Part shown: positions 43,701 through 52,117 of the stretch, one piece after another | How the letters are laid out: every line of letters begins with the position of its first letter | How positions within the stretch are numbered: the first letter of the stretch is position 1 | From: Labilibaculum filiforme | GTDB lineage: Bacteria; Bacteroidota; Bacteroidia; Bacteroidales; Marinifilaceae | NCBI RefSeq assembly: GCF_002843315.1 | Contig: NZ_MVDD01000002.1 | Coordinates: 434,001 to 498,000 of the forward strand | Direction of reading: 5' to 3' | DNA: 64,000 nucleotides | Notes under the pieces: generated by a model | Seen by the model: only the letters and a program-made list of their open reading frames with translations | What the model was told of the DNA's origin: nothing | Database searches by the model: none | Made by a program: the position numbers and the translations under genes

Positions 43701-46700
43701 GCAAACTAAGCAAAGGTTTTTCCCCTACACAAAGATCAACTATTTTATCAGTAGCATCAAATAAAGCAACATGAGCATTCACCTTCAATTCTCGTCGAAT
43801 AACCACATCGGTTCCACATATCAATTCAACAGTACAATAATAAGTACCAGCTTGTGCTAAACTAACATTGGTTAAGCTTAAAGTTTCAGTAGTTCCAACA
43901 ATAGGACCACTAGTCGCATCATTAAATCTCCATTCAAAAGTTGGATTACCTAAATACGAAATTGTTGTTGAAAAATTATCTCCTTCACAAATAGTTACAG
44001 CCGCTGCCGTTGTAGGAGAAGTAACCGCTTCCTTCGTTAAATTCGCATTATCAGTTTTGCTGTTTCCACACTGATCGGTAACAACAACTGTATAAGTTCC
44101 TAGATTTGAATCCTGAACATTTAAGATCTCTAATTTATCCGAATTGGTTCCAATAGGATTACCTAAATTATCTGTCCAAGCATAAGTAAGCACTGAACCA
44201 GTAGGAATAGAAGAAATATCCGCTTCGAAAGTTACATTTTCACCTATACAAGTTCCAACATCTTCCACTGAAAGTGTACCAAAATCAGAATACATTTTTA
44301 GGGTAGGTTTAAATGAAACTGGAGTATCACATGAGCTACTCACTAAAAACTCAAAATCACCTTGATTACCTGCATCTACTGTGAAGGTATAAGGATTAGT
44401 TATTGTTTTTATTGTTCCTCCCGGCTCTATAACCTGATAAACATACACAGCTCCATTATTAACAACATTGAAAGTTGCTGTTACAGCAGTTGCATTACAA
44501 AATGGACCATATTTATCTAAACTAAAACCTTTTACCTCAATTTTAGGAGTAACCATTAAATCAGCTGCCGAAAATTCAGAATTACATTGATTAGTAACAT
44601 CCACTCTATAATTTCCTGCATCTGTAACTTTTACATCCGACAGATTATAAGAGGACAAGTTATTTGTAATTGGTGCTCCCTCTTTTGTCCATGAATAAGT
44701 ATAAAAATCACCTGGATATTTCATGGTAACACTAAAGGAGTGATTTTTCCCTGCACAAACAGTAGCATCAGCTAAAAGCTTATCAAACTCAACTAAAGGA
44801 ATAATATTTAAATCAAATACAGCCTTTCCAGAACCATTCACACACTCTATTGTTTCAGATGCAATTGTGTAAACACTTTTCACTTTCACTTTAAAAGTAG
44901 ATTCACGATCTAAAATTGAAGCTGTATAATTCAAAACATTTCCTGTTTCGGATAATAAGTCAGAATCTCGCTGCCAAGTATAAACCAAGGTACCATCGCC
45001 TGTTGCCTGTGCAGTAATTATAATATTTTTACCTACACACAAGTTATCGTTAGATGTTAAACTAACTAGCTCTGGTGTTGACAATACATTTATTACCACT
45101 TCATCAAAAGCAACTCCACAACCATTTCCTGCTTCGCAACGAACAGTATAAGTTCCTGTTGGATAATTAAATAAAAATGATTTTCCTACTGAAATTGGTG
45201 ACGTGTCGCCATTAATATACCACTTAACTTCGCCTGCATCGCCAGTTACTATTGCGTTTAAAGTAGTACTAGCTCCAGAACAAAAGTTAACCTTATCGGT
45301 CTCAATTCTAACCGTAGCAGCCTCATCAACAAAAACAGTTAAACTTACATCTACTGTAGCGTCTGATGTTGCACAATCCTTATATTCTGGCTTAAACCCA
45401 ATAGTACATATATATATACCTTCTTGAGCATCTTGAGGATTCTTAAATGTTAATTCATGTGACTTAACACCATCAAATAATGTTCCATTCACTAAATCAA
45501 CACCATCTTTTGACCAAGAATAATTGTACCAACTAGTATCTCCATTTGAAACATCTAAGGAATTGGCAACCCCTTTACAAAAATGAACTTCTCCATCTTT
45601 AACAGTGCTAAAATTGGGTATTACCCTTGCAGTGAATGTTTCAGTATCCTGAACCGCCTGAACAAAGGATATACTATCCAGAGCAAAAAATGTATCATTA
45701 GCATCAAGATTCTGATTGAGTATCTTAATTGTAGCCTTCCTTTCTGTTCCTGGTTTCCAAAGAGCTGAAAAAGATTGCCACTCTGTAAATTTATCTATTT
45801 TAAAATTTTCAATAATTACTTCATCATTAATTAACACCTTAAGTGATTGACTAGAAGATGCATTTTTTTGAGCTAAACGCCCGTACATTTTAAAAATATA
45901 ACTAAAATTTTCTTCTACAGGCAATTCGTTCACCTGATAAACAACTTCTCCCTGTCTATCAGAATATCCTAAAAACATCCTTCCCCCGTCCATTGCACTA
46001 TAATCAGCTAAAGCAGGATTTTCTGTTACAGGACTAGATGCTAAGGCAAAATATCCAGGATCAACAAGGTTACCAGTTACAGGCATACCGTAATCAGACT
46101 CAAACCCGTTAAAACCATCAGAAAAATCACCATTAAATAAAAGGTCCAAACTTGGATCTCTGTAATATCCTATAACATGATAGAGAGTTTCAACATCTGG
46201 CGCTGGTACAACCAAAGGTCCATTCTCAATAAAAGGTTCTGTTGAATCGTTTACGTACCATTCGTAAAAATCAGGCAATGGTTCCACAAGAGAAACACCT
46301 ATGTTCTCATCATAACTTTCACAAACCAAACTTAATTCTGTGTCTATATTTAGCACCGGATGAATTGGTGATACTGCTTTTGTAAAACCAGAATAATATC
46401 CTGCGGCACCCAAAGTATTCGAGCTCGCTGTCCAAGCAACGTTTATAGCTTTACTCCCAGTAAAACGACAATCGCCACTTATACTAGGTACCTTGTAATA
46501 AACCCATTCTGTTGTTCCTGTCACATCCTGAGGATTACTTAAAGATACTCCATTACGCTGTACATCTACATTCTTTTGCGCCAAAACCGTAACCGTTGGA
46601 TTTATAAGACCTCCATCCCCAGTAGTAATGTGATCAGCGTTAGGAATCACTACCTCCTTAATTCCCAAACCTGTGAGTGGGGGAATAAAATTAAGTCCAA

Positions 46701-47928
46701 TATTGGTCCAGTCATTATTGGTACCACACATGGTTTGATAAACATATACATCTTTACCTTTAGTATCGATATAAAGTGTTGGTATTGCAGTAGGATTAAC
46801 AATATCATCTAAAATGATAAAATCACCAGCTTTAGCAAGTGTTCCTTTATTACTTCCATTTGCCCAAACTTGAGTATTATCTTGAGTCGCTACAACAATC
46901 GTTCTTTCCTGCCCAGCATGATAAGCATTCGAATTTGGTTCAGCTTTACCTTCTCCTTTCATTACGATATACTTATCTCGTACCTGATCGACCGGAACAA
47001 TTTGGTCAAAACCAATATCTTGAGAAGGCTTTGCCCCAGCTGTCCATGAACCGCAATTCACAACAATCTTTTGTTTGGATGTAATATGAGTTCCATTCAG
47101 TCCGTTTCGAACCATCGAAGATTCGCTATTAAACTTATTAGCATGCAAATTTACCCCAATAACGTAACTTTGCCCTTTACTCAGTGTTCTTGTTATCTTC
47201 TCAGAAGGATCTATTGATTGCAAAACCACTTTTCCTCCTTCGTATTTTGTAATATACTTGCATTTAATTCCAGAGAAACTGACTTCTGTTTGCCCATCTT
47301 CAACAGCCATTACCGAAATAAAGTGACTTCGAATAGGATAGCCTCCACTATACGAAGGATCTGAGTTGTTAATTGTGTGACTATACAAATGCCCCGAATA
47401 AAAATCTTGTCCTTTGGCATACGCTCCTTTTGCAGAAAGAGAACCTCCATGCGTTAAAGCTCCAGATTCTCCACCATTACTAAACCCATGTCTTATATTC
47501 GCAAAGAAAGGACCATCATACGAATAAATCCTTAACCCTTGCCCATCTATGGGTTTGTTAAGATCCTTAGGACCAATAATCCCATACGAATAACTACATC
47601 CATCAGGATAAGTACTCGAATTATGGGAACCATATGTATCTCCTCCTGGAGTAGTAAAAATATAAGTTTTACTTACATTACGACTAATTGTAAACGGTCC
47701 TGCAACTGTCTTTCCCTGTCCATCTTCAATAAAAATCTTAAGGTCTTTTTCAGAATTGGTTGACAAGAATACTTCTTGTTTCCCCACCTGAGCCGAGCAG
47801 TAAAACGGCGGCACATAATGTTCGTAATCGTACTGCGCCATCCCACTAAATGGCAGAACAAACAATAAACCAATTAAGGTTAACTTAAACATCTTCACTA
47901 ATTGAGTAGAAATTTTACCATTCCTCAT
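37771..47928 (-). CDS. giant Ig-repeat adhesin with gliding-motility-type C-terminal domain (SprB-like)
   Basis: Surface protein of 3385 residues. A signal peptide (to ~QYDYEHYV, cleavage after GMAQ) precedes an N-terminal region resembling IgGFc-binding protein domains (~residues 80-560, with GGYPIRSHFISVMAVEDG and QERTIVVATQDNTQVW). A jelly-roll-like segment follows (~620-770), then about 25-28 Ig-like modules of ~80-100 residues, each with a recurring CxG start and GxYxC end, and finally a CHU_C / gliding-motility-associated domain (NDVFYLGDGN, FEMYVYDRWGELLYKT, GTFMLIR at the very end), which is the sorting domain for type IX secretion. The SprF-type partner lies downstream. TTG at 47967 opens the frame; the ATG at 47928 is better, and ATG at 47892 is possible. 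Confidence 0.9.
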   Translation of the reverse strand: MRNGKISTQLVKMFKLTLIGLLFVLPFSGMAQYDYEHYVPPFYCSAQVGKQEVFLSTNSEKDLKIFIEDGQGKTVAGPFTISRNVSKTYIFTTPGGDTYGSHNSSTYPDGCSYSYGIIGPKDLNKPIDGQGLRIYSYDGPFFANIRHGFSNGGESGALTHGGSLSAKGAYAKGQDFYSGHLYSHTINNSDPSYSGGYPIRSHFISVMAVEDGQTEVSFSGIKCKYITKYEGGKVVLQSIDPSEKITRTLSKGQSYVIGVNLHANKFNSESSMVRNGLNGTHITSKQKIVVNCGSWTAGAKPSQDIGFDQIVPVDQVRDKYIVMKGEGKAEPNSNAYHAGQERTIVVATQDNTQVWANGSNKGTLAKAGDFIILDDIVNPTAIPTLYIDTKGKDVYVYQTMCGTNNDWTNIGLNFIPPLTGLGIKEVVIPNADHITTGDGGLINPTVTVLAQKNVDVQRNGVSLSNPQDVTGTTEWVYYKVPSISGDCRFTGSKAINVAWTASSNTLGAAGYYSGFTKAVSPIHPVLNIDTELSLVCESYDENIGVSLVEPLPDFYEWYVNDSTEPFIENGPLVVPAPDVETLYHVIGYYRDPSLDLLFNGDFSDGFNGFESDYGMPVTGNLVDPGYFALASSPVTENPALADYSAMDGGRMFLGYSDRQGEVVYQVNELPVEENFSYIFKMYGRLAQKNASSSQSLKVLINDEVIIENFKIDKFTEWQSFSALWKPGTERKATIKILNQNLDANDTFFALDSISFVQAVQDTETFTARVIPNFSTVKDGEVHFCKGVANSLDVSNGDTSWYNYSWSKDGVDLVNGTLFDGVKSHELTFKNPQDAQEGIYICTIGFKPEYKDCATSDATVDVSLTVFVDEAATVRIETDKVNFCSGASTTLNAIVTGDAGEVKWYINGDTSPISVGKSFLFNYPTGTYTVRCEAGNGCGVAFDEVVINVLSTPELVSLTSNDNLCVGKNIIITAQATGDGTLVYTWQRDSDLLSETGNVLNYTASILDRESTFKVKVKSVYTIASETIECVNGSGKAVFDLNIIPLVEFDKLLADATVCAGKNHSFSVTMKYPGDFYTYSWTKEGAPITNNLSSYNLSDVKVTDAGNYRVDVTNQCNSEFSAADLMVTPKIEVKGFSLDKYGPFCNATAVTATFNVVNNGAVYVYQVIEPGGTIKTITNPYTFTVDAGNQGDFEFLVSSSCDTPVSFKPTLKMYSDFGTLSVEDVGTCIGENVTFEADISSIPTGSVLTYAWTDNLGNPIGTNSDKLEILNVQDSNLGTYTVVVTDQCGNSKTDNANLTKEAVTSPTTAAAVTICEGDNFSTTISYLGNPTFEWRFNDATSGPIVGTTETLSLTNVSLAQAGTYYCTVELICGTDVVIRRELKVNAHVALFDATDKIVDLCVGEKPLLSLLNSEINGKPTDYSIVWKDAGGVIIGSGNSIQLDAHTSSGSYLYSATVVGKCESPIKTYRVIVHEKPTITPVDPVVACEGDIVLSIGIVGSDYNGVEWWNADETVKYGNGINYTITGATDPTSEGTYVAKVTTDYCDAVTTNVLVTIYEPIKITSTSNLNPTPCAGSPLSLVVNATGDGVAYKWYVTGTPGVIIGTSKTLSLGVADASDNKSYTCEVYSLNGCDGDTRIFNVNVKEHVAITSQPADVEICASVAPATFTVAATGDGVLVYTWYDKDDNVVGGNSSTLSIADPLANNGQNYYCIVSGDNCNDMQSDKASLIVKEEVLITDHPDDVKIADGGDASFSVVASGDPTLTYQWQESVDGTGPWTNISNGGVYSGAASATLIMTGIDKGTYDTNKYRCVVDNACTPKISNPALLEIDANVKILVQPKGFNACVGAVGGSFTVSATASSVYNWVYRESSSDAFVDVTTGGMTNGNPTLNLPTITEPMKNWEFRCIVSFGVTTPDVSNTVKVNVFVPVTFDEIADVTLCSGTGTHFKIQNLAGTGPYSYSWDRGATNLGTNSQLTLTAANATDANYKVSVGNGVCPVKTDEFAIDHYTDLALNAWTNGNETCVGEIPKEELTVTTSNIDGHWTPGYSWTKDGDPTVLGTSATYTIPGLSSTETGLYKVEVSDGCSSQSISGFVNVYDPIVKINSWKPSEAYCLGTDLTLNAKVSGDNPTYVWTYPDATRTPVGNKASLKFNALTAADAGTYTCTVSSSCDAVVVYTIVISVIGAPEITTGIEVIPAVCEGDALELGPIVVSGTYNDPVWTLNDHITQVTTTVNSLDLGTAELTEAGNYLVTVSNKCGSDASLGELVVNPTLMLDPIASQTVCAGNDVVFKAVATGAGLNYQWLVDGVDQGVNSSELIIDAAAVLAFDLNTSQTYNVVCNITSTTGCGVASEATTLLVNPNTVLHATLKNVVKYVGDNHTMTVDVSGVDLVFSWTHELADGTKVPLAETGPTINLTNIAMADAGYYTCKIIGTCGQRLASGKLTVKEPVSITSGLVALEEKCVGDPLSLSITASGQITSIKWFKNDVEIVGETSLNYFISAVDLTDAAIYKCEIEGEGVTVISETTTVRVYSQTALVTPIEDRILCEGVDLDWSAGIDGTAVMTYQWTLNGVDVSDQKILHYDALALSNEGNYEVQVTSLCGDVSTKAKLEVIELPAFVSISNDTVVCENTPLVEFNVEYKGEQLKYQWRKDGIDLAGKTSETLSLTNIQLTDIGSYNCRVYSGCGDELSPEITLDVTPQLQVLSDMVDMEVCMGEDVLFTADAIGNNVSYQWKVDGVDVVDVPGVITGANTNSLSIDSAQVAHSGYYTCILSDECTDYRSTKPTRLIVNALPNTAIYGRMVLCAKEDRVTYVLNQVDADVYNWNVNGGIFAGPEEGAKTRVTWKEDPLGSLSVEITDLATGCKSRVDSAVILNQLPIVNLTSLDSKGVCEGEFELTGGNHTGGIYWVNGISETVFNPSERGAGTYAVHYSYTDEYGCSNVTPITDLTVDVLPVVDVTDDITVGSCNPTPLTAKTDEDNIQWFKIQDNNRVLPDNLDNRNSMNPIFTPGKSQVLLAMVKDEHGCEGIDLLNLSVAPLPVVTTINDTTVGQCNQLVLQTDIVGDKDVISWTNPDHLDHSDISSPQIIDAPEGTHTYAISVTDLYGCDAAGEVTVTIVADPTVGEDRFGCYGDKFEVDLTGLENPVWNDNDDTFPIRTIENPGEYLLTVSNDYKCGDEQLFVINPKMNLGLKDNLFYEGQKLVVDSVAKIVDGKTIYVKIPVIIFEGQTLTLATNLPSYYEPYFYEWQDGSIFRSFEVSETGTYTLKVEDNLGCVAIDSVDIEVKPVGIESSNAFLPLANDNINDVFYLGDGNLNMGSEADARFSIIEKFEMYVYDRWGELLYKTNEQGYKGGWDGTYKGKLCPAGAYVWIVFINGELTNKGTFMLIR

Positions 47929-48023
47929 ATCATTAAAATTCAAAGTTAGAACGAAATTAATTTGCAATGAAAGACACTTTACATCGAATAAACAACATAA
48001 AATGAATCAATCAAAACAACTCA

Positions 48024-48045
48024 CAAAACTATCTAAGCAGATAGT
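48024..48045 (-). promoter_or_regulatory. candidate promoter and dyad upstream of the adhesin gene
   Basis: TAGTTTTG (48024-48031 on the - strand) matches TAnnTTTG; overlapping it is a 7-4-7 dyad (ACTATCT-AAGC-AGATAGT, 48028-48045). It lies about 95 bases upstream of the ATG at 47928. A second TAAATTTG box is at 48175-48182. The rest of the 47929-48263 gap shows no gene. Confidence 0.35.
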
Positions 48046-48207
48046 CTTAAACAGTTTCAATTAGAACCAAGTAGAAATTAACTGATCACTTACTTAGGTT
48101 CTAAAAAAAGCTCCACAAACTATCTCCTTAAACTGATAAAAGTTAATTTTTGTTACATATTGACTATAAAAATTCAAATTTAAGTAAAATTAAACGGATT
48201 AACTATA

Positions 48208-48240
48208 ATAAAAAAGGCGATACTCTCTAGGAATACCGCC
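48208..48240 (-). terminator. terminator of the aminopeptidase gene
   Basis: On the - strand AGGCGGTATTC pairs with GAGTATCGCCT (one mismatch) around AGAG-type loop bases, followed by TTTTTT. Confidence 0.8.
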
Positions 48241-48263
48241 TCTCACAATAATTTATGTGATAT

Positions 48264-49649
48264 TTAACACATTATTTTCTCAACCTCCTCAACGCTAACA
48301 GGAATTCTTTTACCAATCAATCTATTACCATCTTTGGTCACTAATACATCATCTTCCAGACGAATTCCACCAAAATTACGATATTCATTTACCTTATCGT
48401 AATTAATAAAATCTAAGTGCAAACCTTCCTGCTTCCATTTATCCATTAATGCAGGAATAAAATAAATTCCTGGCTCATTCGTAATCACAAAACCTGGTTT
48501 CAATTCTTTTCCCAATCGAAGATAAGCGGTACCAAATTGATCAATTCGTTGTACTTTTTCATCGTATCCAACCAAATTCTCCCCAAAATCTTCCATATCG
48601 TGAACGTCCAGTCCCATCATATGACCAAGACCATGAGGCATAAATAATGCATGAGCACCAGCCTTTACAGCATCCTCAACATTTCCTTTCATTAAACCAA
48701 TTTCTTTTAAGCCCGAAGCTAAAACTTTACAAACCTCTAAATGAATACTTTGATAAGTAACTCCCGGACGTATCAGTTCATTCCCTTTATTAATTCCAGC
48801 CAAAACAATTTCATATACTTCTTTTTGCTTTTGACTAAATTTACCTCCAACAGGAATGGTTCGAGTATTATCCGAAGCATAATGGGTATCCGTTTCAGCA
48901 CCACTATCAACAAGTAGTAAATCTCCTTTTTTAAGCAGATTCCCATGTTCGTGGTTGTGTAATGTCTCCCCTCTTTTCGAAACAATAGCAGGAAATGAAA
49001 GAAGTCCTCCGGCCCGTAAAGCAATAGCTTCACATTCTCCGGCTATTTCTCTTTCATAAACGCCATCCTTAGCCATTTTCATTGCTGTTGTATGAATTTC
49101 GTAGCCAATTGCAGCTGCACGTTCCAATTCTTTAATTTCATACTCATCTTTTATTTCACGAAGCGAAATTACAGCCTTCACAAATTCCTCCGATGCATTC
49201 TCTTTAATAGCATTCAAAGGTGTTCCTAACATTTCATGAATCAAGATTTTATTCTCGGCACGATACACCGGCAAAAAATGAATTTTTCGACCTGCTTTAA
49301 TTGCTTCCGCAAGTATAGAGTTTAAATCATTAAATGGAGCAGTATGCTCAATACCAAAACGTGCTGCTTGTTCAACAACACTTGGCTGAGGTCCCATCCA
49401 AATGATATCATCAATATCAACATCATTACCAAAAATATAATCTTTATTATTATCGATATCAAAAACTCCTGCAAAACCAGGATGATCAATACCAAAAAAA
49501 TACAAAAATGTACTATCCTGACGATAATGATAAACATTACCGGCGTAATTCATTGGCGCTTCAGGATTACCTAATACCAACGCAATTCCGTCTTTCATTA
49601 TTTCGCGTAATTGGTTACGTCTTTTAATATATACTTCTTTTGGAAACAT
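48264..49649 (-). CDS. Xaa-Pro aminopeptidase (M24B), PepP type
   Basis: A 461-residue dinuclear metallo-aminopeptidase that removes N-terminal residues ahead of proline. The N-terminal creatinase-like domain covers ~1-170, and the pita-bread catalytic domain ~175-455. Metal ligands lie in LLVDSGAETDTHYASDNTRT (two Asp), MPHGLGHMMGLDVHD (His), TNEPGIYF (Glu) and GGIRLEDDVL (Glu). There is no signal peptide, so the enzyme is cytoplasmic. It is monocistronic, with a terminator on its 3' side and the lrp transcript upstream ended by another. Confidence 0.92.
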   Translation of the reverse strand: MFPKEVYIKRRNQLREIMKDGIALVLGNPEAPMNYAGNVYHYRQDSTFLYFFGIDHPGFAGVFDIDNNKDYIFGNDVDIDDIIWMGPQPSVVEQAARFGIEHTAPFNDLNSILAEAIKAGRKIHFLPVYRAENKILIHEMLGTPLNAIKENASEEFVKAVISLREIKDEYEIKELERAAAIGYEIHTTAMKMAKDGVYEREIAGECEAIALRAGGLLSFPAIVSKRGETLHNHEHGNLLKKGDLLLVDSGAETDTHYASDNTRTIPVGGKFSQKQKEVYEIVLAGINKGNELIRPGVTYQSIHLEVCKVLASGLKEIGLMKGNVEDAVKAGAHALFMPHGLGHMMGLDVHDMEDFGENLVGYDEKVQRIDQFGTAYLRLGKELKPGFVITNEPGIYFIPALMDKWKQEGLHLDFINYDKVNEYRNFGGIRLEDDVLVTKDGNRLIGKRIPVSVEEVEKIMC

Positions 49650-49744
49650 GTTTAGTTATTTTTTAAGTGTTTTGTATTAATGAATTCGAAAGATACAAAA
49701 AAGAGAGGTATTTGATAAAGGATTAAGAGTATTTATACATACAA

Positions 49745-49771
49745 AAAAAAGGCTTCCATTACTGAAAGCCT
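49745..49771 (-). terminator. terminator of the Lrp/AsnC gene
   Basis: On the - strand AGGCTT pairs with AAGCCT and a run of eight T follows. Confidence 0.88.
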
Positions 49772-49792
49772 CTCAATTTGATAATTTTATTG

Positions 49793-50248
49793 TTATAGTT
49801 TAATTTCTCGATCAACGGTTTGATCCAAAGAAATAAATGTTTCTGTTTTTGATATTCCAGGAATATTCTGCAAAGTATTAATTAAAATCCCCATTAAATG
49901 TTGATTATCTCGACATAACATTTTCACCAAAAAAGTGAAATTACCCGTAGTAAAATGACATTCTACAATTTCAGGTATTGCATCGATTTTCTCAACAACC
50001 ATTTTGTATTGATGTGCATGATCTAGCGAAATACCTACAAAAGCACAAACCTCGTACCCTAAAGCTCTTGGCTTAACGATAAACCTAGATCCATCAATAA
50101 TTCCAGCATCTTCAAGCTTTTTAACTCTTTGATGAATTGCTGCGCCAGAAATTCCGCACTCTCGCGCTATTTCCAAAAATGGAATTCTTGCATTTTTAAT
50201 CAGATAAGATAAAATCTTCTGATCTACTTCATCAATATGAACTTTCAT
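49793..50248 (-). CDS. Lrp/AsnC family transcriptional regulator
   Basis: A 151-residue regulator. Residues ~5-60 form the AsnC helix-turn-helix (DQKILSYLIKNARIPFLEIAREC and SGAAIHQRVKKLEDAGII) and ~65-150 the RAM ligand/oligomerisation domain (FVGISLDHAHQYKMVVEKI, VECHFTTGNFTFLVKMLCRD). Such proteins sense amino acids. Upstream a promoter at 50404-50434 leaves a leader of about 150 bases which contains repeated ATGGTT boxes that could be autoregulatory sites. Divergent from cobQ. Confidence 0.92.
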   Translation of the reverse strand: MKVHIDEVDQKILSYLIKNARIPFLEIARECGISGAAIHQRVKKLEDAGIIDGSRFIVKPRALGYEVCAFVGISLDHAHQYKMVVEKIDAIPEIVECHFTTGNFTFLVKMLCRDNQHLMGILINTLQNIPGISKTETFISLDQTVDREIKL

Positions 50249-50403
50249 TAGTTTTATGATTTAGATATAAATAGTTGGTAAATGGTTACATGAATTATAA
50301 AAAAAACAGGATTAAAGAATAAAAATACCATACGAACCATATTTTTACACTCCGAAGAAATTCTTGAATTCGAACCATTTGTTACAAATCATTACAATAT
50401 TAA

Positions 50404-50434
50404 CAAAATTATTAATAATTCATAAGTAAATAAA
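50404..50434 (-). promoter_or_regulatory. promoter of the Lrp/AsnC gene with nearby repeated boxes
   Basis: TTTA-N19-TAATTTTG on the - strand, with exact spacing and -7 consensus. Within the leader between promoter and ATG, CGAACCAT occurs twice (50333-50340 and 50371-50378) and ATGGTTAC once at 50282, all versions of the same ATGGTT box. Confidence 0.5.
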
Positions 50435-50566
50435 TACCAGAACACCATATTTACAATATTTAGAACCAATTCACTCAAGCCCAATTTTCCAATTCTAATG
50501 TAAATAAACCAACTAAAATTCAACGAAATACTGCTTTACAACAAAAACAACTCCATAAAAAAAGAC

Positions 50567-50574
50567 TAATTTTG
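50567..50574 (+). promoter_or_regulatory. -7 promoter element of cobQ
   Basis: TAATTTTG, matching TAnnTTTG, 62 bases upstream of the ATG. No cobalamin riboswitch element (GCCACTG box) was seen in the 387-base gap 50249-50635; the rest shows no gene. Confidence 0.45.
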
Positions 50575-50635
50575 AAAACTAATTGAAATTTTCACTCCTA
50601 TCTAATATAGTGAATTGAATTGAAAACAAGTCCTT

Positions 50636-52114
50636 ATGATTAAATTAAGACCACTAATGTTTGTAGGAACTGGTTCTGATGTAGGAAAAAGCATTGTGAA
50701 TACAGGATTTTGTAGAATCCTTAAGCAAGATGGCTACCAACCAGTTCCATTCAAGGCTCAAAACATGTCCTTAAATTCTTTTGCAACTCCAGAAGGATTT
50801 GAAATTGGAAGAGCACAAGCAGTTCAAGCAGAAGCCTGTGGTTTGCCATGTCACACAGATATGAATCCGGTTTTATTAAAACCAACCAATGATAAAAGTT
50901 CACAAGTGGTTTTAAATGGGAAACCTATTGGTACCCAAACCGCTGTTGAATATTTTATGGGAAACAATAAACTTGCATTATTCGACGAAGCTAAAGCTGC
51001 ATTTCATCGTTTAAATAAAAAGTATAACCCCGTAGTTTTAGAAGGAGCTGGCAGTATATCCGAATTAAATTTAAAAAGTCGCGATATCACAAACATGCGA
51101 ATGGCTGTTGAGGCCAACGCAGCTACCTATTTAATTGCTGATATTGATAAAGGTGGGGTTTTCGCAAGTGTTTATGGCAGTATTCAATTACTTGATGAAG
51201 AGGAACGCAAACAAATTAAAGGGATAATCATCAATAAATTTAGAGGAGACATAAAATTATTCGAAGATGGAAAAAAAATTATTGAAGAACTTACCGGCAA
51301 ACCAGTAATAGGAGTTCTTCCTTATTTTAAGGATATTCATATTGAAGAAGAAGATTCGGTAAGTCTTGATAAAAAATTTAGAACATCCAGCAAAGAAAAG
51401 ATAAACTGCGCAGTAGTTATTCTACCCAGGATGGCTAATTTTACCGACTTTAACGTACTAGAGCACGATCCAAGAGTACATCTTTTTTACACAAACAATC
51501 CATTAGAGATTGAAACTGCTGATGTCATCATTATTCCAGGAAGCAAAAATACCATTTCTGATCTTCAGGAACTAAAGCAAAATGGAGTTGCTGTATCTAT
51601 TGTAAAAGCTCACAAAAACGGAAAAAAAGTAATAGGAATTTGTGGTGGCTTCCAAATGATGGGCGAAATAATAAGCGATCCGCTTCAAATTGAAGGCAAT
51701 ATACCTAGCATTGCCGGTCTGGGTATTCTGCCTGTAAAAACAAATATTACCAACGAAAAACTTACAGAACAATGCTCATTTAAATTTAAAGATTCGAAAC
51801 AGGATTGTATTGGATATGAAATACATATGGGGGAAACCGTTGCTGTCGGAAATAACATTCCTTTATGCACCTTTCCTAACGGAAAAACAGATGGTTATTT
51901 TCTTAACCAAAACTGTTGGGGTAGTTACATTCATGGTATTCTAGATAACAAAATTGTCACTCAAGATCTACTATCCGGATTTAATCTGGAACAAGAAAGT
52001 GATTTTAACTATCAGGAATTTAAAGAAGAGCAATACGATAAACTCGCTGGATTAATAAGAGAAAACATAGACATGGACTTATTTTACAGCCACTTAAAAG
52101 AAGAAGAAGAATAA
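50636..52114 (+). CDS. cobQ: cobyric acid synthase
   Basis: Glutamine-dependent amidotransferase of 492 residues that amidates four side chains of adenosylcobyrinic a,c-diamide, a late step of cobalamin synthesis. An N-terminal dethiobiotin-synthetase-like ATPase domain (GTGSDVGKSIVNTGFCRIL; FKAQNMSLNSFATPEG) is followed by a class I glutaminase domain with Cys336 (GICGGFQMMG) and His433 (SYIHGIL). It heads a probable two-gene unit with the small NTPase 4 bases downstream. The enzymes that make the corrin ring are not in this window, so salvage or a distant pathway must supply the substrate. Confidence 0.94.
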   Translation: MIKLRPLMFVGTGSDVGKSIVNTGFCRILKQDGYQPVPFKAQNMSLNSFATPEGFEIGRAQAVQAEACGLPCHTDMNPVLLKPTNDKSSQVVLNGKPIGTQTAVEYFMGNNKLALFDEAKAAFHRLNKKYNPVVLEGAGSISELNLKSRDITNMRMAVEANAATYLIADIDKGGVFASVYGSIQLLDEEERKQIKGIIINKFRGDIKLFEDGKKIIEELTGKPVIGVLPYFKDIHIEEEDSVSLDKKFRTSSKEKINCAVVILPRMANFTDFNVLEHDPRVHLFYTNNPLEIETADVIIIPGSKNTISDLQELKQNGVAVSIVKAHKNGKKVIGICGGFQMMGEIISDPLQIEGNIPSIAGLGILPVKTNITNEKLTEQCSFKFKDSKQDCIGYEIHMGETVAVGNNIPLCTFPNGKTDGYFLNQNCWGSYIHGILDNKIVTQDLLSGFNLEQESDFNYQEFKEEQYDKLAGLIRENIDMDLFYSHLKEEEE

Positions 52115-52117
52115 GAC

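Noticed and set aside
50249-50635. Possible cobalamin riboswitch before cobQ
   Set aside because: No GCCACTG-type box or multi-stem architecture was found in this gap.
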